Shown here: in pieces, positions 39,893 to 51,800 of the stretch | Layout of the letters: each line of letters begins with the position of its first letter | How positions within the stretch are numbered: position 1 is the first letter of the stretch | Assembly (NCBI GenBank): GCA_905221605.1 | Contig: CAJNDS010002473.1 | Location: 340,262 to 404,261, forward strand | Origin: Symbiodinium natans | Lineage: Eukaryota; Sar; Dinophyceae; Suessiales; Symbiodiniaceae | Length of the DNA: 64,000 nucleotides | Direction of reading: 5' to 3' | The notes under the pieces: generated by a model | Databases searched by the model: none | Told to the model about the DNA's origin: nothing | Seen by the model: the letters and a program-made list of their open reading frames with translations, nothing else | Position numbers and translations under genes: made by a program

Positions 39893-42800
39893 GACCCCTG
39901 GACCACAACAGGATGAGGGCAACCAGGGTTTAGGGTTTAGGGTTTAGGGTTTGGCTTTGTTTTGCTCGCATTTAGTCTCACGGGTCCAGAAGACTTGGGG
40001 ATTTTGGCGCTTCTGGACTTACGGCCCTTTGGAGTATTACTTGTTCAAGGGAGAACAGACCACACAGGTTCAGGGTTTAGGGATTAGGGCTTGAGGTGTA
40101 CGGGTCATGACACGAATACATCCCTGTCCGTGAGCCATACAAGGGCGAAACCAGGGTCAGATGCTAAGGGGCCTATCCTCAACGCCTAAACCCTTAACCC
40201 TAAACCCACAACCCTTAGCCCTCCACCCTTAACCTTACACCCTGAACCGTCCGAGGTTTCGGGCCTCATCTTCTCGTTTTGTGCTTTAGGCCTTTCAAGG
40301 GTGAAGTCGGTCCTAAAATTCAGGGTTTAGGGTTTTGGGTTTTGGGCTTACCCTGGAAGAGCTCTAACCCTAGTCCCGAAACCTCATTAGGGAGAGCGCA
40401 TACAGGTGAACCCCCGTGCGCAGTTTGCAAGCTCCAGGGGTTTCAGGGTTTAGGGCTTAGGGTTTAGGAAAGCCTAAACCCTGAGCCCTAAACCCCCAAG
40501 CTTAATTTGAGCCCCAATTTGCATTGGCTGCCGAGGTTCGAGCATCTCGGCTGCGAAACGGCGCGACTCAAAGCACGAAAATGCTGAACGTTTCGGGTTT
40601 AGGGTTTAGGGTTTGTTTCGTGGTTGGGGTTTAATTCGGGTGCGGGCTTTAGGAGTTGTGGGTTGTAGGGTTTAGGCTTCAGGTTTTTGCGTTAAAGCCT
40701 AAACCCTACAGCACGGCATACGGCAGAGACCAACGTTCATGAGGGGAATCCTGAACATCCTTCATCCCATCCTAAAAATTTCCTACACTTCCCTAAACCC
40801 TCAACCCCAAACCCCAAACCCTAAACTCCAAACCCGAAACCCTAAACCCTGAACCTCAAACCCTATAGTAGACACCAGCCCCGAGTTCCTTTAGACTGAG
40901 AGGGATATCCAAAGATCGAGGACCCTAAACCCGCCCGCCACCCCTCTCCTTCTGTGGGTAGGCGGGCGTGTCGAGCGCCAGCGAGACCATGGCAGGCTCT
41001 GCTGAGCTGCAGAGCCTGCCAACCGCACCCCTGCCGGGTCGCCAGACGACGTCACAGTCGCCGAACTCAGTGACTGTTTACCCGAACCCCGGAGACCTCC
41101 TTGGACCCCCTGGAGGTCTTTGCTGGACCAGGGGCCCTTTAGGCAGCTCAGCCTGGGCAACTGCTAAAAATGGCGGGCCTGGGCTGAGGCCCCTGGCAGG
41201 GAAGGAGATTCTGGAAGGTGGTCTGGGAGGCCCGAGGCCCTCTTGGAGAGGCTACAGGGGCTCCTGTTTGTCTTCCCGAAAGGCCTCCTCGTTTGTTGTC
41301 TGCTGATTCCGGACAAGCCTACTCCTGCGGGTGCCAGGGACTCCCGAGGCTGCAAAGATCTGGGCTGAAGGCTTAATTGATGTCCTTCGCAAGGCAGGTC
41401 TGTCGCCATGTAGCTTGAAAAAAAACAATGAGAAGGCCCTCCGGCCGAAGACACCCCCCAACGCAAATGCTGATTTGGCTCTTGCAAGCTTCTAGATCTT
41501 TCTAGCAAAGGGTCTTTCGCCATGCACCCTTACGCTCCGGCATAGAGAAGAAAGACAATGAGAAGGCCCTCCGGCCGAAGACACCCCCCAACGCAAACGC
41601 TGATTTCGCTCTGGTGCGCTTCTAGACATGATTTTCACAAAGCCTGTTTATAGTGACACCATGACATCCCGACGTCGAGAATAGAAACAATGAGAAGGCC
41701 CTCCGGCCGAAGACACCCCCCAACGCAAACGCTAATTTGGCTCGCGCAAGCTTCTAGACATGACTTTCACAAGACGTGTTTATAGCAACAAGCCTTTCGC
41801 CATGCAGCCTCGACAGCCCGACGTCGAGAATAGAAATGCTGAGGCCGGCGAAAACGTCTCCCAATGCAAAACCTAATTTTCTCTCTCGGAAGCTCGTAAT
41901 CTAACATCTTTTCCAAGGCATCTTCTCAGATGTCACCTTGCAACAAGGCATCAAGCTCCATAACATAAAGAAGCGTGCTAGATGTTAGTCCGAAGTACAG
42001 CGTTGAGTGCAGAAGTGTTTGGATGTGGGCTGGCTTTGGTTTGGCTGGCTCTGGTTTGGCTCGTTTTGAGTAGTGTTTGGGTGGTCTTGGGGTGGGCATG
42101 TCTGCGCACAATTGCGTACAGTTGACCACTGCTACACCGTAAACCCTAAACCCTGAAAACCCCAAACCCCAAACCCTAAACTGCCCTCAACCCTATAAAC
42201 CCTAAAGCCCAAACCCCAACTTCCCATTCCTAAACCCAAGGATCCTCGGAGGAGCTGCCTCTAAACCCAACATGCCTAAGCCTAAGCCCCAAGTGGCCTA
42301 GACCGAAATTGTAGGGTTTCTGCTCCCAAACCCCTAACCCCCAACCCTAAACCCCAAACCCTAAACCCTAAACCCTAAACCCCAGGTACGTGACCGGCGT
42401 TATCATCCTCCTCAACATGGTCACCATCGGCCTCGAGGCGGAGATGTCTGTGATGCAAGCAGAAGGCGCGATTGGGGTTTAGGGTTTAGGGTTTAGGGTT
42501 TAGGGTTTAGGGTTTAGGGTTTATAGGGTTTAGGGTTTAGGGTTTAGGGTTGGTTTTGGGGTTTAGGGTTTTGGGGTTTTGGGTTTTGGGGTTTGGGGTT
42601 TAGGGTTTACGGTTTAGGGTTTAGGGTTTGGGTTTTAGGGTTTGGGGTTTACTGTTTAAAGTTTCGGGTCTCGGTTTGGGGCTTGTGCTGCTTGCAGGAT
42701 ACATAGGGTTCAGGTGGCCTAGGCCAATTCACCAGAGCGGTTCCGTACTTTCGGCTCTGGCGGGTTTAGGGTTTAGGTTTTCGGGTTTAGGGCTCAGGGT

Positions 42801-45800
42801 TTATAGAGTTTAGGGTTTAGGATATCCTTTTATCCCATAAGCCATAAGCTTTTCAACGCTGATATTCAAATTCTAAGGGGAGTTGCTATACGAAGGGTTG
42901 TGAGTCATGTTTATGGGGTACATAAGGGGTAGATAAAGGGTCTCCCCAATTCATAGACCATAGTACAGGACAATGTAACTACCCTAAACCCTCCCAACGG
43001 GTTCACTTACAGGGACGGGATTTGTCGCTATTTTGCAGGGTTTTGTGGTTTGAGTGTGTTGTGGGCGAAAGGTTGTGGGAGTATTTTTGAGGTTCAGTAA
43101 GTTCAGTAGGCAAGGTATAGGCATGAGTCATGAGAGTGGTCAAGGGTTGAGGTTGAGGGTTGGTGTTTGGTTGTGCGTTGTCGTTGAGTTGTTTTTGCAG
43201 CTGCGAGTGCAGTGCAAGCGCTTTATATAACAGGGCCTCACCCCAGTCCCCAACATGTGGGGTTTCCGAAATTAGAGGGGTCCTCATGACAAAGGAAGCC
43301 AATATTTGGGCGACTATATTAGGGGCCTTATTTTCGAACCCCCATGCGGGTTGCGGTGTAGGCTACACGTAGTTTTGAGGGCTATTTTTTTCACGAAAAG
43401 CCCTGACCCCTAAACCCTAAACCGCAAGCCCAGAAACCCCGAGCAAGAGGAAAGAACTGTCGGACTTACAGTGCCCCACTCCCTCAACCTCAAACCCTAT
43501 AAGGCGAAATCAAGAAATCCCGACTTAAACGCAAGATTTCTGGTTTGCTTTGGCTTGAACGTAACACCCCCCCCCCCCCCCCACCCCCACCCAACCCACC
43601 CCACCCCACCCACCCCACCCCCCCCCCTTTCCACCCCCCCACCTTTTCCCCCCCCCCCCCCCACACCACCCCCCCCCACCACCCAAATCCCTTCCCCACC
43701 CCCCAACCCCACCGACCGCCCCCCCCAGGCACACGGCTCAAAACTACAGTGCAGAAGAAACAGCAGTTTAGAAGATGAACACACGCAGGCCATGTTTCCA
43801 GGCAAAACAGGTGTCATTCGAGAAGGCTGGGCCCCAAAACCCTCTAAAACCACCCCTGTAAGTGAGCCCGTCAGCTAAACCCTAAACCCTAAACCCTAAA
43901 CTCCCTAAACCCTAAACCCTAAACCCTAAACCCTAAACGAGGCACGGCCAGCTCCGACGACACAAGCTGGATCAAAGAGGTGGAGAAAGCCTTTCTTGGA
44001 ATCTACACTGTGGACTCTGAGCCAGAACAAGCCCTAAACCCTAAACACCCTGTAAATCCTGAACTTAACAGCCCTAAGCCCTAGACTATCACAAACCCTT
44101 AGTGCCGGAAGCCCTCATGAACCCTAACAGCATTTGAATGGGGCGAAAGCCTAAACCCTAAACCCTAAACCCTAAACCCGTACCCCGGAATAAGCCCTAC
44201 AACGGCAGACGCGTTCCATGATTTTCTTCTTCGGGGTTTGAAGGCTTGATGTGACTTTCGCGGAGTTCCTCCTGAGCTCTGCGACTACCGCGTGCGCATA
44301 CCACCCTCACCATTCTTGCACAGAGTGCCACCGGGCCTGGAAAAACGGCCAGCCAAAAGGCAAAGACTCCGCCAAGGAAAGAACCGGCACACTGATGCGT
44401 GACTGGTGCCTACAGGCTCTTGCGAGGCAATGCGCGGCGCACGCAAAATGCCTCACATGAGCACTCTAGTTCCATGAGCTGTTTTGCTGTTGTCGTGCAC
44501 TCATGTTGCTTGGGTTTCTAGGGCTTTTGGTTCAGGGTGTTCTGCTTGTTCTTGTTTGGGAGTGTCCTTGTACAGGTGCATTTGGGGGGGATCAAGAGTT
44601 TGGGGTTTCAGGGTTGCGGGCTTAGGTATTTCTGTAAGGGCTTGAGGCTTCAGGATACAAGCTTGCGGATACACCTGTGCCATCTACTCTGAGATTCACA
44701 GGTGGCTGCAGTTCCAGCCAGGATTCAGGGTTTAGGGTTTGATTCGGGTTTAGGGTTTAGGGTTTAGGGTTTAGGGTTTAGGGTTTAGGGTTTAGGGTTT
44801 AGGGTTTAGGGTTTAGGGTTTAGGGTTTAGGGTTTAGGGTTTAGGGTTTAGGGTTTAGGGTTTAGGGTTTAGGGTAACCTGGCACATCTAAGGAGCTGAT
44901 ACTTCGCCTCCTGGCAGGGAGTTGGAACATCTTCCGCAGCTTCTGGCCGCCCGCCCTGGAGGGTTTTAGGGTTTAGGGTTTAGGGTTTAGGGTTTAGGGT
45001 TTAGGGTTTAGGGTTTAGGGTTTAGGGTTTAGGGTTTGGGGTTTGGGGTTTAGGGTTTGGGGTTTGGGTTTAGGGTTTAGGGTTGGAGGGTTTTTTTGGG
45101 GTTTAGGGTTTTAGGGTGGGGCTCTACACTGGGTACCCATATTGAGTTTGTTTCCTGTGGCGTGTTGACAGGACCTTGGCTAGGACAAGTTACCAGGAAT
45201 GGTTGAAAGGTATACACGAAACCTTAAGCCCCACACCGTAAACTCTAAACCGGTGTTGTGTTCAGGGCTAGGGTTCCCCACACCCTAAACCCTACGCCCT
45301 AAACCTTAAACCCTGAATCTTTGAGGGCTTTGGGGTATAGGGTAGTTAGAGCTGGGGGCACAAGCATAGTGTGCTTGCATCTTCAAATAGACCGAACAAC
45401 CTGATAGCCCTAAACCCGCACTTGGGTGAATTTCGGGAGCCCTTCAGATCCCTAAAGCCCTCAACTAAGGTTTAGGGTTTAGGGTTTAGGGTTTAGGGTT
45501 TAGGGTTTAGGGTTTAGGGTTTAGGGTTTAGGGTTTAGGGTTTAGGGTTTCGGGACCCGAAGTCCCAACTCACTATGAGCCGAAGCCCCCACTACTACCC
45601 CCCCGGCCCCCCGCCCCCGCCATACTGGTTTAGGGTTTAGGGTTTAGGGTTTAGGGCTTCTATACTACCCCCCCCCCCCCCTTATTCCCTCCCTTAAATA
45701 ACTGAAGCTTAACTATCCCGAAATAGCCTTAATTATTATGAAGGGAACCTAGGGGTGGGGTAGCCCTAAACCCTAAACCCTAAACCCTAAACCAGTATGG

Positions 45801-48800
45801 AGGGGGGTAGTAGGGGAACCCATGAGAAGTTAGCCCCGCTACCCTGCACTTCCGGTTTAGGGCCCTTTGGCTCAGAGGGCTTCTACGGGGGCTCGATGCT
45901 CAGAAGCCCTAAACCCTAAACCCTAAACCCTAAACCCTGAACCCTAAACCCTAAACCCTAAACCCTTCGAGGGTGCTGGTTTTGGGTGGCCGAGGTTTCT
46001 CATGGACTTCTTCCTGGTGATAGTGGGCATCTTCGGTCTGGTGATCATCCCAAGCTTCGGGCAGAGCCCTTCGGCTTTCCCTAGACCCTAAACCCTAAAC
46101 CCTAAACCCCAAAAAACATCCTAAAAACCCTAAACTCCCTCTAAACCCTAAAATGCACGAACCTTGAAAGCCCTAAAAGCCCTAAACCCTCAAAAACCCT
46201 AAACAACACTGCAAAAAAGAAGCCTAAACCCCTCACAAAACACCCTAAAGAACCCTCAAAGCCCTATGTTCAGGGTTTTGGAAGTCACAGCTTTTTTTGG
46301 CTTTGAGGGGCGCTGGGGATGCAGGCTTCAAGGGTTTAGGGTTTAGGGTTTAGGGACAGAGCCCATATGTACACTATACAGAAGAAGGGCCCATGCTTCG
46401 GGATCCAGTTAAACAAGGGTAAGGACCATAGCAAGGGTCCATGGTTCCGACATTTAGGGTTTAGGGTTTAGGGTTTAGTGTTTAGGGTTTAGGGTTTAGG
46501 GTGTACGGTTTAGGGTTTAGGGGAGTCCTTGTAGTGTTTAGGGTCTGGGGCTATAGCACTTGGGGTTTAGGGCCTGGGGTTTAGGGTTTACAGCTTAGGG
46601 TTAGGGTTTAGGGTTTAGAGTTTAGGAGTGTACGATCCAATCTCATGGCTCCCAAGTTTGAGGGTTTGGTGTCAAGAGCGATTTAGGGTTTTGGGCTTAC
46701 GGTTTGGGGGTTTAGGGTTCCATCAGTCCGAATGGGTGTCTGGCGGCAGGTTCCTCCTTCTGCTCTTTATTTCGTTCTCTGCGCGTTGTCGTCGGGCCGT
46801 GCTCACATTTTCATGGGGGGAAGGGGGAGGAGCGACGGGGAGAGGCATCTGCACTCATTTTCGCTGGTTTCGCGCGGTCTTTGCTGCACGCGAGCACTTA
46901 TGCTGCTTAGGCAACGAAGCATAAGTAGTTTACATACGAACCGTGCATATATCAATATATGTATATACATACATACATACCCTCAGCCCATCCATATACA
47001 TACATACAAACCCTCAGCCCTAAACCCTACTATACCCTAAACCCTACACCCGACACTTTAAATTAGGGACCTCGCCCCAAGACTCCTCCACCCCTAACTC
47101 CAGACAACTCTCAAAGAACCCGATTCAAGGAACATCCCAAGTCAGCGCAGGATCTATTATGATGTAGAGAGAAGCCTAAAACTCCTAAACCCCTAAACTC
47201 CGGTACGCCATGGCATGTCTAGCATGTCAAGGCTCTCCGGGAATCGCGTGAAAGGTGGTGCGGGTACCATAACGAGACTGTTGGTACAGCAGCAAAGAGC
47301 TGGCAAAAATCTGGCCTGTTCATGCACGCAGACTTGTTTTGCAGGCACGTGAAGCAGGTGATTCACATACTTCGCTTGCGCTCCAAAAAGAGATTATTTG
47401 TGGTTCTAATCCGCACGCAGTTCATGCCTCAGCAGCTGCAAGCGCCTCTGGTAGCCTTGATAGGCCCTGCGTTGACGTCAGCTGATGTGGATTTGCTGGC
47501 AGCCCCGCTCTGTTGCTTCCATTGGCCGGCACTGGACACGTTAACCCTCGTTTCATGACAGTGCTTTACGATTTCCTTCAACATTCGCAGATTGTGTCCA
47601 TTGCCCCTGCTTCGGTGTCTCTGGTTGAGATGTATCTCATTTTTGTTCGGCGCACGGGCGGGGTGACGCCAGTGAACATAGCCAACTTGAGAACGGGAAT
47701 GCTCCCACCATCACAAAAGAACCGTAAGGTACTGTCTGCCTGGGTACATGAAACTGAATGTCACAGCCTTCAGCTATGTCGTCCCAATCTGGGGCACAGT
47801 TGAAAGATTTTCCCCATGCTACCAAAGCGATTGGCATCCGCGCAGGGTTTGACTTCAACCTTCGTCGCATGCAGTCTTTGAGGTTTGCAGGAGTATCCGG
47901 GCCGGTACAGTCAGTACAGTTACGCGAAATCAGGCATCAAGTTTTTGCTATCTTTGATAAAGGGTCTTTCTAAAGCTACGAAAAGCCCCTTCGCTCCTAG
48001 CAAAGAGGCAATTCCATGTGATGTCCCGATTGTCCATCCCACTGAAGTATGGAACCGATACATACGATCCCAACATGTTAAACGACGTGCGAATTCGTTC
48101 ATTTGTCCTAAGTCTCCGCTAGAGATCTTTGCGTGCCTCTCGCATGCATCGTCGGCAGGACCACTTGCAGAATCCCCTAAACCCCTGATACCCTTAAACC
48201 CTTAAACCCTAAACCCCTAAACCTTAGGCTCTCTTGCCGGCTTCGAAAAACTCCTGGTCGTGAGGGGCTTGCGTCTTCTGAGGCTGGTGCGCACCTCGGA
48301 GACATCAGCCCTAGGTAAGCCCTATGGGGTTTCTGTTGTAGGGCTTTAGGGCTTGAGGCTTTAGGGTTGCGTTTGTTTTGGGCGTGGTTGTTTTTTTGGG
48401 GTTTATTTCTTTCGTTTTTGTTGTTTTTTTTGGGGGGGCAACTTTGCAACAGGCATCCTTGTTCTTCGTGTTTAGGTTGTTGTGGTGTGCGGGGTTCTTT
48501 GGGGGGGGTTATGGGAGGGGGCTGTGGGGCTTATGAGAGTTTGTGGGCGGGTTTAAGGGGGTTGTAGGGGTGTAGGGCGTCGGGAAGGTTTCTAGTCTAG
48601 TGCTGAGCTAGGATTCAAAGTTTTTGCTTTCAACCCTAAACCCTATACCCTATACCCTAAACCCTAGTCTTTAAACCCTAAACCTTGGTCTTTCTGTTGC
48701 CAGCATGTTAGGGTTTAGGCTTTCAGGGTGTAGGCTTCAAAGCAGGCTCTGACCACTTGACGCATCGAAGTGTCAAGGTCACCAGCCTCGGCTCAAACAA

Positions 48801-51800
48801 ACTTCCGGTTCCGGAGCTTCGTTGGGGGGCTTTAGGGTTTAGGGTTTAGGGTTTAGGGTTTAGGGCTTAGGGTTTAGGGTTCTTTGTGGATTAGAGAAGC
48901 TTAGAACCCCGATGTTGCCTGCGCGAGGGACCCTAAACCCTAAACCCTAAAACCCTAAAACCCCTAAGAACCCTAAAACCCTAAAATCCTAAAACCCTGA
49001 AACCCTAAACCCCAAACCCTAAACCCTAAACCCTTCAAGAACCCTAAAACCCGAAACCCCAAACCCTAAACCCTAAACCCTAAACTCTGTCACGGGGTCG
49101 GGGGAGCGAAGTCGTGGCCCCGACTCGCTGGGCAACCCGAAGTAATGCCTTGGCTGAGGGTTTTAGGCTTCTTAGGTTTTTTTTGGTGCTTTTTGGTGCT
49201 CTTAGGGTTTTTTAGGGTTTTTAGTGTTTTCGTGGTTTTAGGGTTGAGGGCTTTTAGGGTCTAAGGTTTAGGGTTCAGTCATACGGGCCTAGACCCAAAC
49301 CCTAAATCCTAAATCCTAAACCGCTGAAACCTGGGGTTTAGAAAGGCCTGGATCTAGATCTAAACCCTCAACCCTAAACCCTAAACCTAGACTGGGTCTC
49401 TTCAGCATGTCATGCTGAAGTTCATGTTCGAGGAGAGTTTGTTGGCGGTTCAAAGCGTTTTCGACTGATTTTGTCGGTGTAGAGGGCCCAACACCAGCAA
49501 CTCGAGCATGATTCATGGGTTCCCCTGCTACCGCCCTGTTATACTACCCTCCCCCCCCCCCTCCGCCCCTAGGTTCCCCCCAAAAATTAAGGCTAAATGG
49601 GGATAATTAAGCATAATTAAGGTTATTTAAGGGGGGTATACTTTGAGCGCGGTAGTAGGGGAACCCCCTAAACCCTAAACCCTGAACCCATGGATCATCA
49701 GCCATCGGCAGAAGAGGAGTGCTTTCCTTCGGGAGTGCAGTGGCATCGCTTTAGAACTTTCCAGATTATATAGGCATTGTTCGCGCCCGCCAGTCCCAAT
49801 CTTGACACCCCAAACCCTAAACCCTAAACCCTAACCCCTAACCCCTAAACCCCTGACCCCTAACCCCTAAACCCCAACCCCCTAAACCCCAAACACATGC
49901 GTCTGGGCCAAACTAAAGTAGTCGTTGGGACATACGGGCGAACAGCGGAGTCCCACGCTGAAGTCTGAGTCCAAACTTTCGAGTGCCTGGCTGACTGTTT
50001 AGGGTTTAGGGTTTAGGGTTTAGGGTTTAGGGTTTACAGGGTTTAGGGTTTAGGGTTTAGGGCTTAGTTGCGCTGGTTTTTCTGCGGCGCTGAAATCCCT
50101 AAGCCCGGAACCACCACTTATCCCTGTTTATGCGACGAAGCTGGTCAACGCGCAGGTAGCCCGATGAGCCAGGATTTCTGGCTCTCCGCGTTGGCTCCAT
50201 GTAGGCTTTGCGTAACTTTACTGGGAGTTCGGCATGTCCCCTCAAAAGGTCATATATAATCCCTAGTTTCCTTCTGGGTTCTTGCGAAGTGCCAGTAAAT
50301 TCTCGGGTGGCGATGGGGTTTACGAAGCCTTTCCTTTTTCGCCGTAGTACGAGGCACCATTAAATCTAGAACATCTGAGAATCAAAGGCTATAAACCATC
50401 GTCCCCTGGACCTAGCCAAGCCTTTCTGCTGGAGATCTGCGTGCAAAACGGCAACGAAGTGATTGCTCCAGCCTCGTTTCTGCGCAGATTGCAACCGTGC
50501 CCGTAACTCGACGCTTCATGCCCTACGGCTGACGTTTTTTGTCAACATAGTTCTATGACCTAGAACTTGCGAGGCGGCATGCGCAGGAGGGCAGGTGGCC
50601 ACTTGCAGGTGCTTACGCTTTTGGCGCAACGTCGAGTTCTGATTTCAGCAAGCCGAAAGACGAGAGAAGCCGCGTGCAAAGCTGCAACAGTTCGGTTTTG
50701 TAGACACTGACACAGACCCCAGGACCCAGAGTAGGCCCTCATTTCCTATTTTAGGATGTAGGGTCCCTGGTAATCTCCCCCAAAACAAAAAGAGCAGCCT
50801 ATGTATTCCTAGGCTACTCTTGAGTCTAGGACCAATCATTTTGTTTGCACCGCGCATGCTGCAACTCTTGCTTTGCCAGGCGAACCGAAGCCCCCCCAAA
50901 GCCAAAAGCATGCAATGAAGATCCCGGTTCAGGGCGCCCTAAACCCTAAACCCCAAACCCCAAAACTGCCAAAATCACTTTGTGGCACCCCAATTCCCCC
51001 CCCCCCCCCCGCAAGAATGCTTTGCTGCCTGGGTGACAAGGAGCCCTTCGAATGGTCAGTCACTTCAAAGTCATGTGGCGCCTGGTCCACAGTCGCTTGT
51101 CTACAGGGTTTAGGGTTTAGGGTTTAGGGTTTAGGGTTTAGGGTTTAGGGTTTAGGGTTTAGGTTTAGGGTTTAGGGTTTAGGGTTTAGGGTTTAGGGTT
51201 TAGGGTTTAGGGTTTAGGGTTTAGGGTTTAGGGTTTAGGGTTTAGGGTTTAGGTTCAGGCTTTCGGGTTTAGGGTTTAGGGAGCCAAATCCTTGCAGTTA
51301 TTTCTGGGTTGTCTGGCAAGTGCCACCCTTGTGAAGAAGGTTTGTTTCCACGGCTCACGCGGTGAAGTGCACCCCCTAAACTTTAAACCCTGAACCCTGA
51401 ACCCTAAACCCTAAACCCTAAAGGGGTTTAAGGGCCGAAAACGTTGGACAGACGAGGCTTGCTCACAGCTGGGCAGACGATGCTCTCAACGACGGCGCTG
51501 ATTATGCCCCTTGCGCATACGGCTGGGTTTAGGCTCAACCCTAAACCCTAAACCCTAAACCCTAAACCCTAAACCCTAAACCCTAAACCCTAAACCCTAA
51601 ACCCTAAACCCTAAACCCTAAACCCTAAGTTTAGGGTATAGGGTTGGAGTCGCACACAGCCTGATACCCCATAATTACATATGCTTGAATGGTATTATAC
51701 ATCTGCTTACGAATAATATAGTCTAAGGAACCCTAGATCCTGAACTCAAACCTAAACCCTAAACCCTAAACCCTAAACCCTAAACCCTAAACCCTAAACC

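Noticed and set aside
41165-41523. 119-codon minus-strand ORF
   Set aside because: It overlaps the tandem array and a GC-rich hairpin region; no protein-like pattern, and plus-strand frames are equally open.
41706-41760. Possible dinoflagellate spliced-leader relic (AATTTGGCTC)
   Set aside because: Only a short imperfect match to the leader and it repeats as part of a tandem unit, so it is not evidence of a relic.
35141-41890. CRISPR-like arrays
   Set aside because: The repeats are contiguous or flip strand without unique spacers of fixed length, in a eukaryotic intron.
43471-43878. Proline- or glycine-rich ORFs up to 135 codons
   Set aside because: They come from a C-rich simple repeat; the same holds for 19189-19521.
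50068-50742. tRNA or small RNA gene in the repeat-free island
   Set aside because: I looked for cloverleaf arms and box A/B-like motifs and could not pair them convincingly.
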